From contig NZ_QOVK01000021.1 in assembly GCF_004104075.1 (NCBI RefSeq), positions 1-64,000 of the forward strand: 64,000 bases of DNA, given 5' to 3'. The number at the start of each line of letters is the position of its first letter. The first letter of the stretch is position 1. The notes below the pieces were generated by a model. The model worked only from the letters and a program-made list of their open reading frames with translations. It had not been told where the DNA came from and did not search any database. This document shows, one piece after another, positions 8,327 to 15,651 of this stretch. This DNA comes from Leeuwenhoekiella polynyae (GTDB taxonomy: Bacteria; Bacteroidota; Bacteroidia; Flavobacteriales; Flavobacteriaceae). Both the position numbers and the translations under genes were made by a program.

Positions 8327-9256
8327 ATGAAAATAGAAAAAAACAAAATCGTTTTTGTTGCTGTATTGGCGGTGGTGATCCTTTTTTTGATCTGCTATAC
8401 GATTATGCTCAATGATGAGGATTCAGATAACCATGAGCTAGAACAAACCACCGTCCCTAAATTAGAGAGTGACTCCAAAGAGTATCAGTCCAAACTTGAC
8501 GCCTTAAATGATCTTAAGGAAGTTCGCAAAAATACGGCGCCCAGTATTTATGACGAAAGCCTTTTGGACTCTTTGGGGTATTTTGATCCGCTGTTTGCCG
8601 AAAAAGAAAAGCAGCGTATTGTAGATAGTATCTATCAAGCCAATCAAATTCAATATGAACCACGGCTGTACGCTGAATTGGGAAAATCAACAACATACGT
8701 AGCCCCTCATCCGGTACTCGATTCCGCTGCACTGCGGCAAGAACTTGAAGTTGCTACCCAAGAATTGGGATTACAACACCAGCTCTTTTTTGCTGCAGCT
8801 ACTTCTACCAGTCTTAAGAAGAATCCGGTTGATGCTACCACTAACGATGGCCTTCACGCGGTTGTAGATGGAGACCAGGTGGTCAAAGCCAATTCCAGAA
8901 TTCGCTTACGATTGACGAGCGAATCCACGATCAACGGAGTTACTTTTCCAAAAAACACCTTGGTATTTGGAACCGTGAGTTTTCAGCCCAATCGGGCACT
9001 AATCAGCATCGAGCAAATCAATCACCAACGTGTCCCGCTTAAGGCCTATGATTTTCAGGATGGACTCGAAGGTATTTATGTCGAGAATAACTTTCGAGCG
9101 CAGGCCAGTCGCGAAGTATTTGATGATGTACTACAGGATGTCAATATCCCCAGCCTGCCCCAAGTGGGTGGTATTTCTCAACTCTTGCGTCGCGATAATC
9201 GAAATGTAAAAGTTACCGTACTTAACAATTATAAACTGCTTTTAAAAGCACACTAA
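8327..9256 (+). CDS. traM: VirB10-like protein TraM
   Basis: A 309-residue bitopic protein with a membrane helix at about 9-27, a charged and probably extended periplasmic linker (about 30-170) and a C-terminal beta-rich domain (about 175-309). The C-terminal part contains the TraM/VirB10 pattern RIRLRLTSESTINGVTFPKN followed by G.V.F..NR..I.I.. repeats. VirB10 spans the envelope and gates the T4SS. The gene sits between TraK and TraN, the standard Bacteroidetes order K-M-N. Confidence 0.9.
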   Translation: MKIEKNKIVFVAVLAVVILFLICYTIMLNDEDSDNHELEQTTVPKLESDSKEYQSKLDALNDLKEVRKNTAPSIYDESLLDSLGYFDPLFAEKEKQRIVDSIYQANQIQYEPRLYAELGKSTTYVAPHPVLDSAALRQELEVATQELGLQHQLFFAAATSTSLKKNPVDATTNDGLHAVVDGDQVVKANSRIRLRLTSESTINGVTFPKNTLVFGTVSFQPNRALISIEQINHQRVPLKAYDFQDGLEGIYVENNFRAQASREVFDDVLQDVNIPSLPQVGGISQLLRRDNRNVKVTVLNNYKLLLKAH

Positions 9257-9266
9257 ACCAAGTCCT

Positions 9267-10121
9267 ATGAAAACCCATCAATTCCTTATGATATTAAGCT
9301 TCATATTGATTTCAAGTGTTTCATCACAAGCCGGGACACGCTCCCAATCAACCCCAATTAAACTCGATACTATTTATGCAAATGAGCATAAAAACGTAGC
9401 CCTGTTTTTTCCGAGCCCTATCCGGCAAGGTGTTGTAGGATCCGAAAGCTTTGTCTTTAGTTTCAATCGGGATGTCCCACAATACTTTGGACTTTTACAA
9501 GCCAAACCCGGCAGGGAAAGTAACCTATTGGTTATAACAACAGATGGCCTGGTGTACTCCTATATCATCAAATACAAAGCACAGATTAGCAATGTCAATT
9601 ACTTTATTGAAAAGCAGCACAGTATCGGTCAAGAAGCTTCCAAACGAGACACACTAACATCAATTAATTTAAAACCTGCAGCGGCTATCACGTTATCCCA
9701 TTTTAAAGCTTTTAGCACCACCCTATTGAAGCGCAAACAGCATCTAGGCCATTTGTCTAAGCGTAAATATGGAATAAAACTAAACACCGAAAATATCGTG
9801 TTTGATCAGGAGCAGTTGTATTTCGTTTTTGAGGTTGAGAATAAATCCGGATTGGATTATGATGTTGAATTTTTAGAGATCGCTGTGCAATCACGCGCCA
9901 AGGGAAAACGTAAATCCTCCCAACGCATTGTAAAACAGCCGCTGTACAAACATAAGTTACCTTGCAAAGTTAAAAAGGGAGAACGCGCCCAATTTGTTTA
10001 TGTGTTATCGAAGTTTTCGCTCAATAACAACAGCCGGGTAATAGTAAAACTCCAAGAAAAAAATGGAGAACGCGATTTGGAATTAAAAATCTCGCATCGG
10101 TTTATCAATGATCCGAATTGA
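9267..10121 (+). CDS. traN: VirB9-like protein TraN (DUF4138)
   Basis: A 284-residue periplasmic or outer-membrane core component. A signal peptide (about 1-23, ending SSQAG) precedes an N-terminal beta domain with 'NVALFFPSPIRQGVVGSE.FVF.FN' and a second beta domain beginning near residue 170 with 'GIKLNTENIVFDQEQLYFVFEVENKSGLDYDVEFLE' character, both hallmarks of TraN. It is the last intact gene of the plus-strand tra operon, 10 bp after TraM. It ends before a convergent operon for the coupling protein. Confidence 0.9.
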   Translation: MKTHQFLMILSFILISSVSSQAGTRSQSTPIKLDTIYANEHKNVALFFPSPIRQGVVGSESFVFSFNRDVPQYFGLLQAKPGRESNLLVITTDGLVYSYIIKYKAQISNVNYFIEKQHSIGQEASKRDTLTSINLKPAAAITLSHFKAFSTTLLKRKQHLGHLSKRKYGIKLNTENIVFDQEQLYFVFEVENKSGLDYDVEFLEIAVQSRAKGKRKSSQRIVKQPLYKHKLPCKVKKGERAQFVYVLSKFSLNNNSRVIVKLQEKNGERDLELKISHRFINDPN

Positions 10122-10167
10122 TTATCAAGATGCTTTACTTTTAAGGAGGATGGTGAAAGTAAGGAAC

Positions 10168-10354
10168 CTATTCCCATCTAAAAGCTGCTTCCATTATTTG
10201 AATTTCATTGTTTTTAATCCCTAAATTTTGAGCTACACGTTAAGACCGGCTCCATAGTACGTTTTCTTCTTTTTCTGGGCAGCTTTATATTTTCTCTCAG
10301 GTGTTCAAAGGTCATTTGATATTTAGACAAAAGAATAGCTTTCTTAAAATCCAT
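10168..10354 (-). pseudogene. Frameshifted small gene between the convergent tra operons
   Basis: An ATG at 10354 opens a 46-residue frame (MDFKKAILLSKYQMTFEHLR..., then a basic KLPRKRRKR stretch) that stops at 10214. A one-base change of frame near 10236-10240 restores a protein-like continuation, AQNLGIKNNEIQIMEAAF, ending at 10168. Together this looks like a small helical protein of about 60 residues broken by one indel. I do not recognise the family. It lies 31 bp after the coupling-protein gene and may have been its last operon member. If the first frame is used as is, a 46-residue peptide would be made. Confidence 0.45.
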
Positions 10355-10385
10355 TTTGTTTCATATTTGAAACAAACAGAAATTC

Positions 10386-11975
10386 TCATGTATGATTGAA
10401 GATCGACCGTGCCTCTTGATAGATACGCTCAAAATTCGCTTTTAGATCATTAAGGGAATAGGGTTGTGTTTCTGTGGGTAATTCTCTAGAAATTTCAGGT
10501 AGTTTAAAACGCACCTTCTTATCAACTCCATCAGCGAAGCTTATAAACTCCCCCGGTTTAAGCTTAAAAAAGATTGCTGCTCTACGTTTAGAAACCTCCC
10601 GTTCTCCTTTGGTTATGCGCGTATCAGATTTAAAGATATTTGCAGCCTTACTTATACTTTTTGTAGGGTCTTTTACAATTTCAAAAAAGCGCTCATAATA
10701 CTTTGCCGTATCCGGATCATTTACCTTCCCAAAAAACTGATAGGAAAGGTTACTCAGAATCGCCCTACTCGCCTTATCGCCATACATCATATCGTTCTGG
10801 ATTTTATCCTGCATGACATAGACGGTTGCTATATCATAGCTGCGCAGGGTTGCGGGAATTCGGTGCATATTTAATAAACGTATGGTCGGGGCTTCCTCCA
10901 TCATTAAAAATGAGGGAAGCTGTCCGCGCACGCTCATTTGTTTGGTAATTGTATGGATGATCGTAGCGATCACCGGTGCATAGGCAGCTTCATATTTAGG
11001 ATTATTGACTATTGAGATCACACAGGGTGACGCTTTGCTGTTGATCTTTAAGGAAACTTCATCAGCACATAAAGCCATAAAAATACTTTGCGTACTGATG
11101 CGTTTAAGGGCATTGGCCAAGGTGCTTTTCACCCCTGCGGTTTGTCGTTCTGAATCTTTACCACTGATAAAAGCATCTGCCATTGCTCTGGAGGTGGTAT
11201 TGGTTTCCAAAAATTGAATGAGACTATCGGTATCCAGCATTTGATAAATTGCAATTAGGTGTGGCAGTGTGCAATATTTGGGATAATCGGTTTTCAATTT
11301 CCAAATCAATCCACCAATTAAGCCTTCAGCTGCATCATTAAAGAATTTAGTAGTACCTGACACCCCACTCTCTCGTTGTTCTAAAAGATTTTCAATTAAC
11401 ACCCGGGATACCTCGTTTACGCTTTCCTCATTCTCTAAATAGCGTGGTGCAATAGGGTTTACCCTATGTATGATTTTATCGAAGGAAATAACCTTAAATG
11501 GGATCACACTATCCTTAAAAAGTGGATAAGCCATTTCGGTAAGTTCAAAATCTTTATAGTCGTGAATCACACCACAAAACCCATTACTTTGAAAATGCTG
11601 TAAAAATCCATAGACCACACTTTCTGTTTTTCCGCTTCCTGCGGCTCCGATGACCGAAGCGCCCCGTTTGATATTATGAAGCTGTAGTTTACCCTGATTC
11701 GTTTTAAAATTGACGGTATAGCGCGGATCTATCCCGTGGGACACTTCTGAGGCATCCAGATAAACATACAAAACACTATTGATCAGCAGCAGTGGACATC
11801 CCAAATACAGTATCAGCGGAATCCAAGGCGTTTCTAGGGACAAGAAATACAGTAAGGGTAGTACTAAGAAACAATTGATGCTGAAAGCATATCTGGTGAG
11901 CTTAAAGAGCACCACAAAGCAGACGCTTGCACCAACCCCGAAATAAACCAAAGAATGTAACTGATCGATTTCCAT
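10386..11975 (-). CDS. Type IV coupling protein (VirD4/TraD-like ATPase)
   Basis: A 529-residue DNA-pumping ATPase that docks the relaxase-DNA complex to the T4SS. Membrane helices occupy about 9-27 and 30-73. Walker A is GAAGSGKT (110-117) and Walker B lies in FLMMEEAPT (356-364), followed by the DIATVYVMQDKIQ segment typical of TraD/TraG coupling proteins, where a Gln senses nucleotide. It is the third gene of a minus-strand operon btgA-like, relaxase, coupling protein, which reads away from the putative oriT. The relaxase stop is only a few bases upstream (11980). Confidence 0.93.
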   Translation of the reverse strand: MEIDQLHSLVYFGVGASVCFVVLFKLTRYAFSINCFLVLPLLYFLSLETPWIPLILYLGCPLLLINSVLYVYLDASEVSHGIDPRYTVNFKTNQGKLQLHNIKRGASVIGAAGSGKTESVVYGFLQHFQSNGFCGVIHDYKDFELTEMAYPLFKDSVIPFKVISFDKIIHRVNPIAPRYLENEESVNEVSRVLIENLLEQRESGVSGTTKFFNDAAEGLIGGLIWKLKTDYPKYCTLPHLIAIYQMLDTDSLIQFLETNTTSRAMADAFISGKDSERQTAGVKSTLANALKRISTQSIFMALCADEVSLKINSKASPCVISIVNNPKYEAAYAPVIATIIHTITKQMSVRGQLPSFLMMEEAPTIRLLNMHRIPATLRSYDIATVYVMQDKIQNDMMYGDKASRAILSNLSYQFFGKVNDPDTAKYYERFFEIVKDPTKSISKAANIFKSDTRITKGEREVSKRRAAIFFKLKPGEFISFADGVDKKVRFKLPEISRELPTETQPYSLNDLKANFERIYQEARSIFNHT

Positions 11976-11979
11976 ACGC

Positions 11980-13011
11980 TTAGATTCCTATAGAACTTGA
12001 TTTGAGAACTACTTCCGCCCCACGTCTTAAGCGTTTAAAAACCCGAAGTGCGACTTGTGCCTGACTAACTGGAATGCTGGGGACAACGGGCAAGCCTGTT
12101 TTGCTCATGATTTTAAACGCCAATGCTTTTTCGTTTGCAGGTAATTTCATCAAGGCTGCAAAATAGCGGTTAGTATCCTTCACAAAATCCTTTCGCGCTT
12201 TATAGGTTTCGGCAAAATTGCGGTTATAGGCAAAAGTCTTATCAAACGTCTTTTCAGCTTTTTCAAAAAATTGATCCCGATCAAAACCACGCTTTACCCT
12301 TTTACCGTGCATTTCAACTTCTGAAGCTTTGTGTTTACTTCCTGGGGAAAGACTGACCGAATTGGAAGCATCCTTTCTACTTACAATGATGTGAATATGA
12401 CTTTGATTTCCATCTTTTACCATTCCCTGAACAATCCGCTTTCCGTTTTGTTGATGGGGTGCTTGGCGTTCCAGTTTGGCAATTTCTTTTTTTATTTTGC
12501 TAATATTTCCTTCAGTTCGTCCTTCTTGAACATTTCTGATTTCATTTTTAAGTGCAAGAATTTTTGTAGCATAAGGCTGATTTTCTTTAACCTGCCAATC
12601 TGTTCCTTTAAAACTTCGCTGATGTTCGATTTTAGCATAGTATTTTATGTCATCAATATGGACTGGTCGTCCGTTGATTTCCCGATTGAAGCTGGAAACA
12701 TAATCCTTCATCAGTTCACGGGTATACCTCTTTAAATCTTCACTACTGTTTTGAAGTTTTCGCAATTCATATTGTGAAGGACTGACTGTAATGGAATAAA
12801 ACTTAGGTTCTACCTTTTTCAATTTTGCAGTGTTTCCATCAATTTCTTGGATCACTTCTTCCGCAGGTATTTGATCGCTATATTGATTGAAAAAGTGCTC
12901 CATATCCTGTGTTTCCAAACCTTGATTTTCCTTCTCCAGATAGTCCACAAAATCAGCGGAGCTTTGGGAAAAGTTGGTTCCTAATTTTTGAGGTGTGATG
13001 GTGATGTACAT
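11980..13011 (-). CDS. MobB-like relaxase (DUF5712 family)
   Basis: The probable nicking enzyme of the element, 343 residues. A HxH pair, H205 and H207, lies in SHIHIIVSRKD, matching the metal-binding histidine motif of HUH relaxases. Candidate nucleophile tyrosines lie in the segment 124-126 (KYYAKIEH) and near the N-terminus. The basic C-terminus (about 225-330) would contact DNA. This family (DUF5712, MobB of Bacteroidetes elements) is regularly encoded between a BfmA/BtgA-like protein and the coupling ATPase, exactly as here. It lies 11 bp downstream of the btgA-like gene. Confidence 0.88.
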   Translation of the reverse strand: MYITITPQKLGTNFSQSSADFVDYLEKENQGLETQDMEHFFNQYSDQIPAEEVIQEIDGNTAKLKKVEPKFYSITVSPSQYELRKLQNSSEDLKRYTRELMKDYVSSFNREINGRPVHIDDIKYYAKIEHQRSFKGTDWQVKENQPYATKILALKNEIRNVQEGRTEGNISKIKKEIAKLERQAPHQQNGKRIVQGMVKDGNQSHIHIIVSRKDASNSVSLSPGSKHKASEVEMHGKRVKRGFDRDQFFEKAEKTFDKTFAYNRNFAETYKARKDFVKDTNRYFAALMKLPANEKALAFKIMSKTGLPVVPSIPVSQAQVALRVFKRLRRGAEVVLKSSSIGI

Positions 13012-13022
13012 AGCTCAATGAT

Positions 13023-13403
13023 TTAAAGTTGGTTGCTTTGGTTTTTCTTCTCGCGAAAGCGGACTTCCTTTTTTTCTTCCGCATATTTCTTTTCTATAAG
13101 CTGTGGTTTTTGGGTTGGTTCCTCTGTTTCAAACAGGGATTGAATCATCGCCATTGTAGGTTTGGTTTGGGTCTTTTCCACATCACGTATGATGGCAATA
13201 ACCGCATTGATTCTTTTTAAAATTTTGGCTTCGATGGTACGCCCGGTGGGGCCTAATTGTTCCTTTGGAGATATTTCATTGTAGAAGAAAAAGTCGAGCA
13301 TCGTAGCCATTGCCTCGGTGTGCGATTTGAAGTACTTGCGTGAGAATGTTTGGAAACGTTTTGCGGTTTCCTTTTTAAATCTAATTCCGGTAAATGAGTC
13401 CAT
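13023..13403 (-). CDS. BfmA/BtgA-like mobilisation accessory protein
   Basis: A 126-residue basic protein beginning MDSFTGIRFKKETAKRFQTFSRKYFKSHTEAM. The short N-terminal strand followed by helices is a ribbon-helix-helix-like DNA-binding pattern, as in BfmA/BtgA proteins that bind oriT and help the relaxase. The C-terminal third is highly charged and Lys/Glu-rich. It is the first gene of the mobilisation operon and abuts the putative oriT. Two TTTGTCGCAAA repeats immediately upstream could be its binding sites. Confidence 0.8.
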   Translation of the reverse strand: MDSFTGIRFKKETAKRFQTFSRKYFKSHTEAMATMLDFFFYNEISPKEQLGPTGRTIEAKILKRINAVIAIIRDVEKTQTKPTMAMIQSLFETEEPTQKPQLIEKKYAEEKKEVRFREKKNQSNQL

Positions 13404-13413
13404 ATTTCGCCGA

Positions 13414-13466
13414 TTTGTCGCAAAATCTTCCCTAAAATTGGGCGTTCACAGCCCGTTTGTCGCAAA
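13414..13466. repeat. Pair of TTTGTCGCAAA direct repeats
   Basis: TTTGTCGCAAA occurs at 13414-13424 and again at 13456-13466, 42 bp apart (about four helical turns). Each copy is itself palindromic at its ends (TTTG/CAAA). The pair lies 11-63 bp upstream of the btgA-like gene, so it may be an autoregulatory operator or an accessory-protein site in oriT. Confidence 0.65.
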
Positions 13467-13579
13467 TCGTTGATTGTAAAAAAATTATAAATTATTCAAA
13501 TTACTGGTAATCAGTGATTTAAAATAAAAAAGGAATCCAAAACATCGCGCAGCGTGTTATCCTCTTGCTATTCCTTTTC

Positions 13580-13669
13580 GTTCGCCCGTGGCGAACAAAA
13601 TTCCATACAATCCGGTCAATCCCGATAGGTATCGGGACCGATTGCCATTCTCAGGGAAAATGATTTTCC
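13580..13669. repeat. Cluster of three inverted repeats in the oriT region
   Basis: Perfect 7-bp arms at 13580-13586/13590-13596 with a 3-nt loop. A compound stem at 13609-13643 whose inner 6-bp arms enclose AGGT. Perfect 7-bp arms at 13655-13661/13663-13669 with a single-base spacer. Neither flanking gene end lies here and no T-tract follows the first two, so they are not simple terminators. Confidence 0.7.
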
Positions 13670-13795
13670 GATATGTTTATATTCGATATTTAGCGCTATC
13701 GGCGAAAGTCAAAAAAAGGATAGCCCTATAAATAATTAATTGCTGAAGTACAGCCGTTTAAATATACAACTTTTGTATTAAAATTGAATTAGTAG

Positions 13796-13823
13796 CATAA
13801 AAAAAGACCTCTTTTTAGAGGCC
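13796..13823 (-). terminator. Rho-independent terminator after the RadC operon
   Basis: On the minus strand GGCCTCT, a 4-nt A loop and AGAGGTC form a short stem with one mismatch, followed directly by a run of seven T. It lies 23 bp beyond the RadC-like stop codon at 13847 and separates this operon from the oriT region. Confidence 0.8.
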
Positions 13824-13846
13824 TTCAACTTTTAAAGTTTCGGTAG

Positions 13847-14296
13847 TTATAAAATGCCTTCATCTGCAAAACTGTAATACTCCCCTGTTGGAATTAAAAT
13901 TAAATGATCTAGAATTTTGATGTCTAAGAAATCAGCAGCCGACTTGATTTTTCTGGTTAAGTTTTTATCGGCTTCACTGGGCCTTAGGGTTCCACTGGGG
14001 TGGTTATGGACTAATATTAAAGCAACCGATAACGACTTTAAAGCCACTGCAAAAAGCAGGCGTAAATCCACTAAAGTTCCGGTTATTCCTCCGTGCGATA
14101 TTTGGTAGATTCCTTTGACTTTATTGCTGTTGTTTAGCAACAGGATTTTAAAGGATTCATATACCGCAATGGTGTTTTGGTCCCAGTTTTCAAAAACCAC
14201 CTGAGCGGCGAGTGAGGAGGAGCTAATTTTAGGCCAGTGTTCCGCTTTTAGTTTTGGGCGGTAACTTACCCTTATTTCATTGATACGTGTTTCCAT
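13847..14296 (-). CDS. RadC-like JAB-domain protein
   Basis: A 149-residue single-domain member of the RadC/JAB metalloprotease-fold family. The metal motif HNHPSG (H97, H99, S101) with D110 in SEAD is complete. It lacks the N-terminal helix-hairpin-helix region of chromosomal RadC, as is normal for short RadC proteins carried by conjugative elements and plasmids. It is the last gene of the minus-strand operon small protein, ssb, DUF6876-like, radC-like. Its biochemical role is unknown, although related phage and plasmid proteins have been suggested to act in DNA processing or anti-defence. Confidence 0.9.
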   Translation of the reverse strand: METRINEIRVSYRPKLKAEHWPKISSSSLAAQVVFENWDQNTIAVYESFKILLLNNSNKVKGIYQISHGGITGTLVDLRLLFAVALKSLSVALILVHNHPSGTLRPSEADKNLTRKIKSAADFLDIKILDHLILIPTGEYYSFADEGIL

Positions 14297-14307
14297 AACT
14301 AAAAGGT

Positions 14308-14688
14308 TTAATATTCATTAGGCAGCATCAGCATATCATCTACAAAGAATAGGCGCAGTTCATCCAGAGGCAAGTCTGTTAGCTCATAATCTTGTTGAAA
14401 CAGAATTGTTCCATTTCCATCAGCATAGGTGATTTGTGCTTCTTTATGCAAACGCGCTTGTACTTCTTTAGAAAAGCGTTTGAAATGAATCACTAAAAAA
14501 TAGCTTTTGTGTTTTAGGCTTTTAGTAATTACAGCTGCATCAGTTATCAGCCAATAGCAGTTGGCAGCTTCGACTAGGTACTTCACCCCTTCGGTGTATC
14601 GGGTTTTAAGCATCGGAATCGTGTAGCAGGTTTCACTACCGCAAAATCGTTGCAAGTGTTCTTGTATTTGTTTACTTTGTATACTCAT
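14308..14688 (-). CDS. DUF6876-like protein
   Basis: A 126-residue soluble protein. The segment RYTEGVKYLVEAANCYWLITD, followed by a beta-rich part and ending in LRLFFVDDMLMLPNEY, resembles the DUF6876 family found beside ssb and radC genes in flavobacterial mobile elements. Function is unknown. It lies 12 bp upstream of the RadC-like gene and 65 bp downstream of ssb with a stem-loop between. Confidence 0.65.
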   Translation of the reverse strand: MSIQSKQIQEHLQRFCGSETCYTIPMLKTRYTEGVKYLVEAANCYWLITDAAVITKSLKHKSYFLVIHFKRFSKEVQARLHKEAQITYADGNGTILFQQDYELTDLPLDELRLFFVDDMLMLPNEY

Positions 14689-14713
14689 TTTAATAGGTTT
14701 AAAGTGTTTAATT

Positions 14714-14749
14714 AGAGGGCGAAACTTTGATCGGGAACGCCCTCTTTTT
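14714..14749. terminator. Stem-loop between ssb and the DUF6876-like gene
   Basis: Perfect 8-bp arms AGAGGGCG (14714-14721) and CGCCCTCT (14738-14745) enclose 16 nt. The T-run lies on the plus-strand side, so on the minus-strand transcript the hairpin has no U-tail. It may therefore act as a partial terminator or as a stabiliser that keeps ssb mRNA more abundant than the downstream genes. Confidence 0.5.
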
Positions 14750-14753
14750 AGAT

Positions 14754-15092
14754 TTAAGCTTTAGATCCCAGTAGAAGAATTTCAAAGGCTTCTACTTCGG
14801 TTACATAGCGTTTAAAGCCGTCTTTATCCTCATAGCTTCGGGATTTAAGTTTCCCGGTCAGGGTTAATTCCTTGCCTTTGGGAGCGTAATTTTCAATAAG
14901 CTCTGCGGTCTTTCCCCAGGCAACTACGGTGTGCCATTGGGTATCCTGTACCTTTTCTCCTTTAGAATTTTTATAAAATTCATTAGTAGCCAGTGAAAAG
15001 CGAGCTACTTTTTTTCCGCTTTCCAGTGTAGTTAACGTAGGTTCTTGTCCTACATTTCCGATTAATTGAACTTGATTTCTGATCGTACTCAT
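14754..15092 (-). CDS. ssb: Single-stranded DNA-binding protein
   Basis: A 112-residue SSB consisting of one OB-fold: MSTIRNQVQLIGNVGQEP at the start, RFSLATNE and the conserved W-H-x-V-x-WGK (QWHTVVAWGK) segment, then KLKSRSYEDKDG. The flexible acidic tail ending DDDLPF found in chromosomal SSB is missing, which is common for SSBs of conjugative elements. It would protect transferred single strands in the recipient. It lies between a small basic protein and the DUF6876-like gene in a minus-strand operon. Confidence 0.95.
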   Translation of the reverse strand: MSTIRNQVQLIGNVGQEPTLTTLESGKKVARFSLATNEFYKNSKGEKVQDTQWHTVVAWGKTAELIENYAPKGKELTLTGKLKSRSYEDKDGFKRYVTEVEAFEILLLGSKA

Positions 15093-15103
15093 AACAGTAG
15101 TAT

Positions 15104-15328
15104 TTAAAGATTAATTAAAATGCTGCCTAAACTATTCAGACAGTTTGCGTTTGTATCTTGAAAAATTGATTTACTTATTTTATCCTGAGCGTTTTCCTTT
15201 TTTGTTTTTGTTTGTTTTGATCCCGCTTCTTTTTGTATGTTTTGAACTGATTTCATAATGCTTGTTTTTGATTTACTTCCCTTAGTGCCTATCGCTGTTC
15301 CCTTTTTTTGTTGCTGATACATTTTCAA
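15104..15328 (-). CDS. Small basic Lys/Ser/Thr-rich protein, unknown
   Basis: A 74-residue open frame 11 bp upstream of ssb on the same strand. It is rich in Lys, Gln, Ser and Thr and has no hydrophobic segment, so it is probably disordered. An internal ATG (second Met) gives nearly the same product. I do not recognise a family. Its low complexity makes the coding call uncertain, but the close spacing to ssb supports it as the operon leader gene. Confidence 0.5.
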   Translation of the reverse strand: MKMYQQQKKGTAIGTKGSKSKTSIMKSVQNIQKEAGSKQTKTKKENAQDKISKSIFQDTNANCLNSLGSILINL

Positions 15329-15651
15329 GAGTTTGAATTAGTAAGGACATATAAAAGCGCGGCACAAGCGGTTATGCTGTCCGGCTAACTTCAAACTATT
15401 GGTATTTTGCTTTCAAAAAAAAGAGATGTACAGCGATGCTGCTAAAGGGAATTCAAAAAGGAAGTATAGGAAGTTCTAAAACGTAAGAAGTGGGGGGCAA
15501 ATGTTTAATATCAAATGCTATAAAAGCTATATTTCTCGAATATTTTAGAAGCTCTGATTAGTTAGAATAAATTATAGATTTTATTTTTTAACTCAGACAC
15601 TAATTAAACTTAATTTCTAAATAACAGATAAAGATTAAAGCTCTATTAATT
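15329..15651. other. Intergenic region between the conjugation module and the sus locus
   Basis: 323 bp without a convincing gene. It must hold the promoter for the minus-strand ssb operon. I see no clear -7 box, terminator or long repeat. The stretch nearest the sus regulator (15540-15650) is very AT-rich. Confidence 0.5.

Larger units (their letters stand above)
13404..13795. other. Probable origin of transfer (oriT)
   Basis: A gene-free stretch of about 390 bp between the mobilisation operon and the RadC/SSB operon. It contains three nested or adjacent hairpins: 13580-13596 (GTTCGCC, CGT, GGCGAAC), 13609-13643 (inner CCCGAT/ATCGGG arms at 13621-13636 with outer CGGT/ACCG arms) and 13655-13669 (GGAAAAT, G, ATTTTCC). 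It also contains a pair of TTTGTCGCAAA repeats next to the btgA-like start. Position beside relaxase genes plus dense inverted repeats is the usual appearance of an oriT. The nick site cannot be assigned. Confidence 0.6.

Noticed and set aside
13404-13795. CRISPR array or phage attachment site
   Set aside because: Repeats are only two to three copies, inverted and close to relaxase genes; there are no regularly spaced identical repeats.
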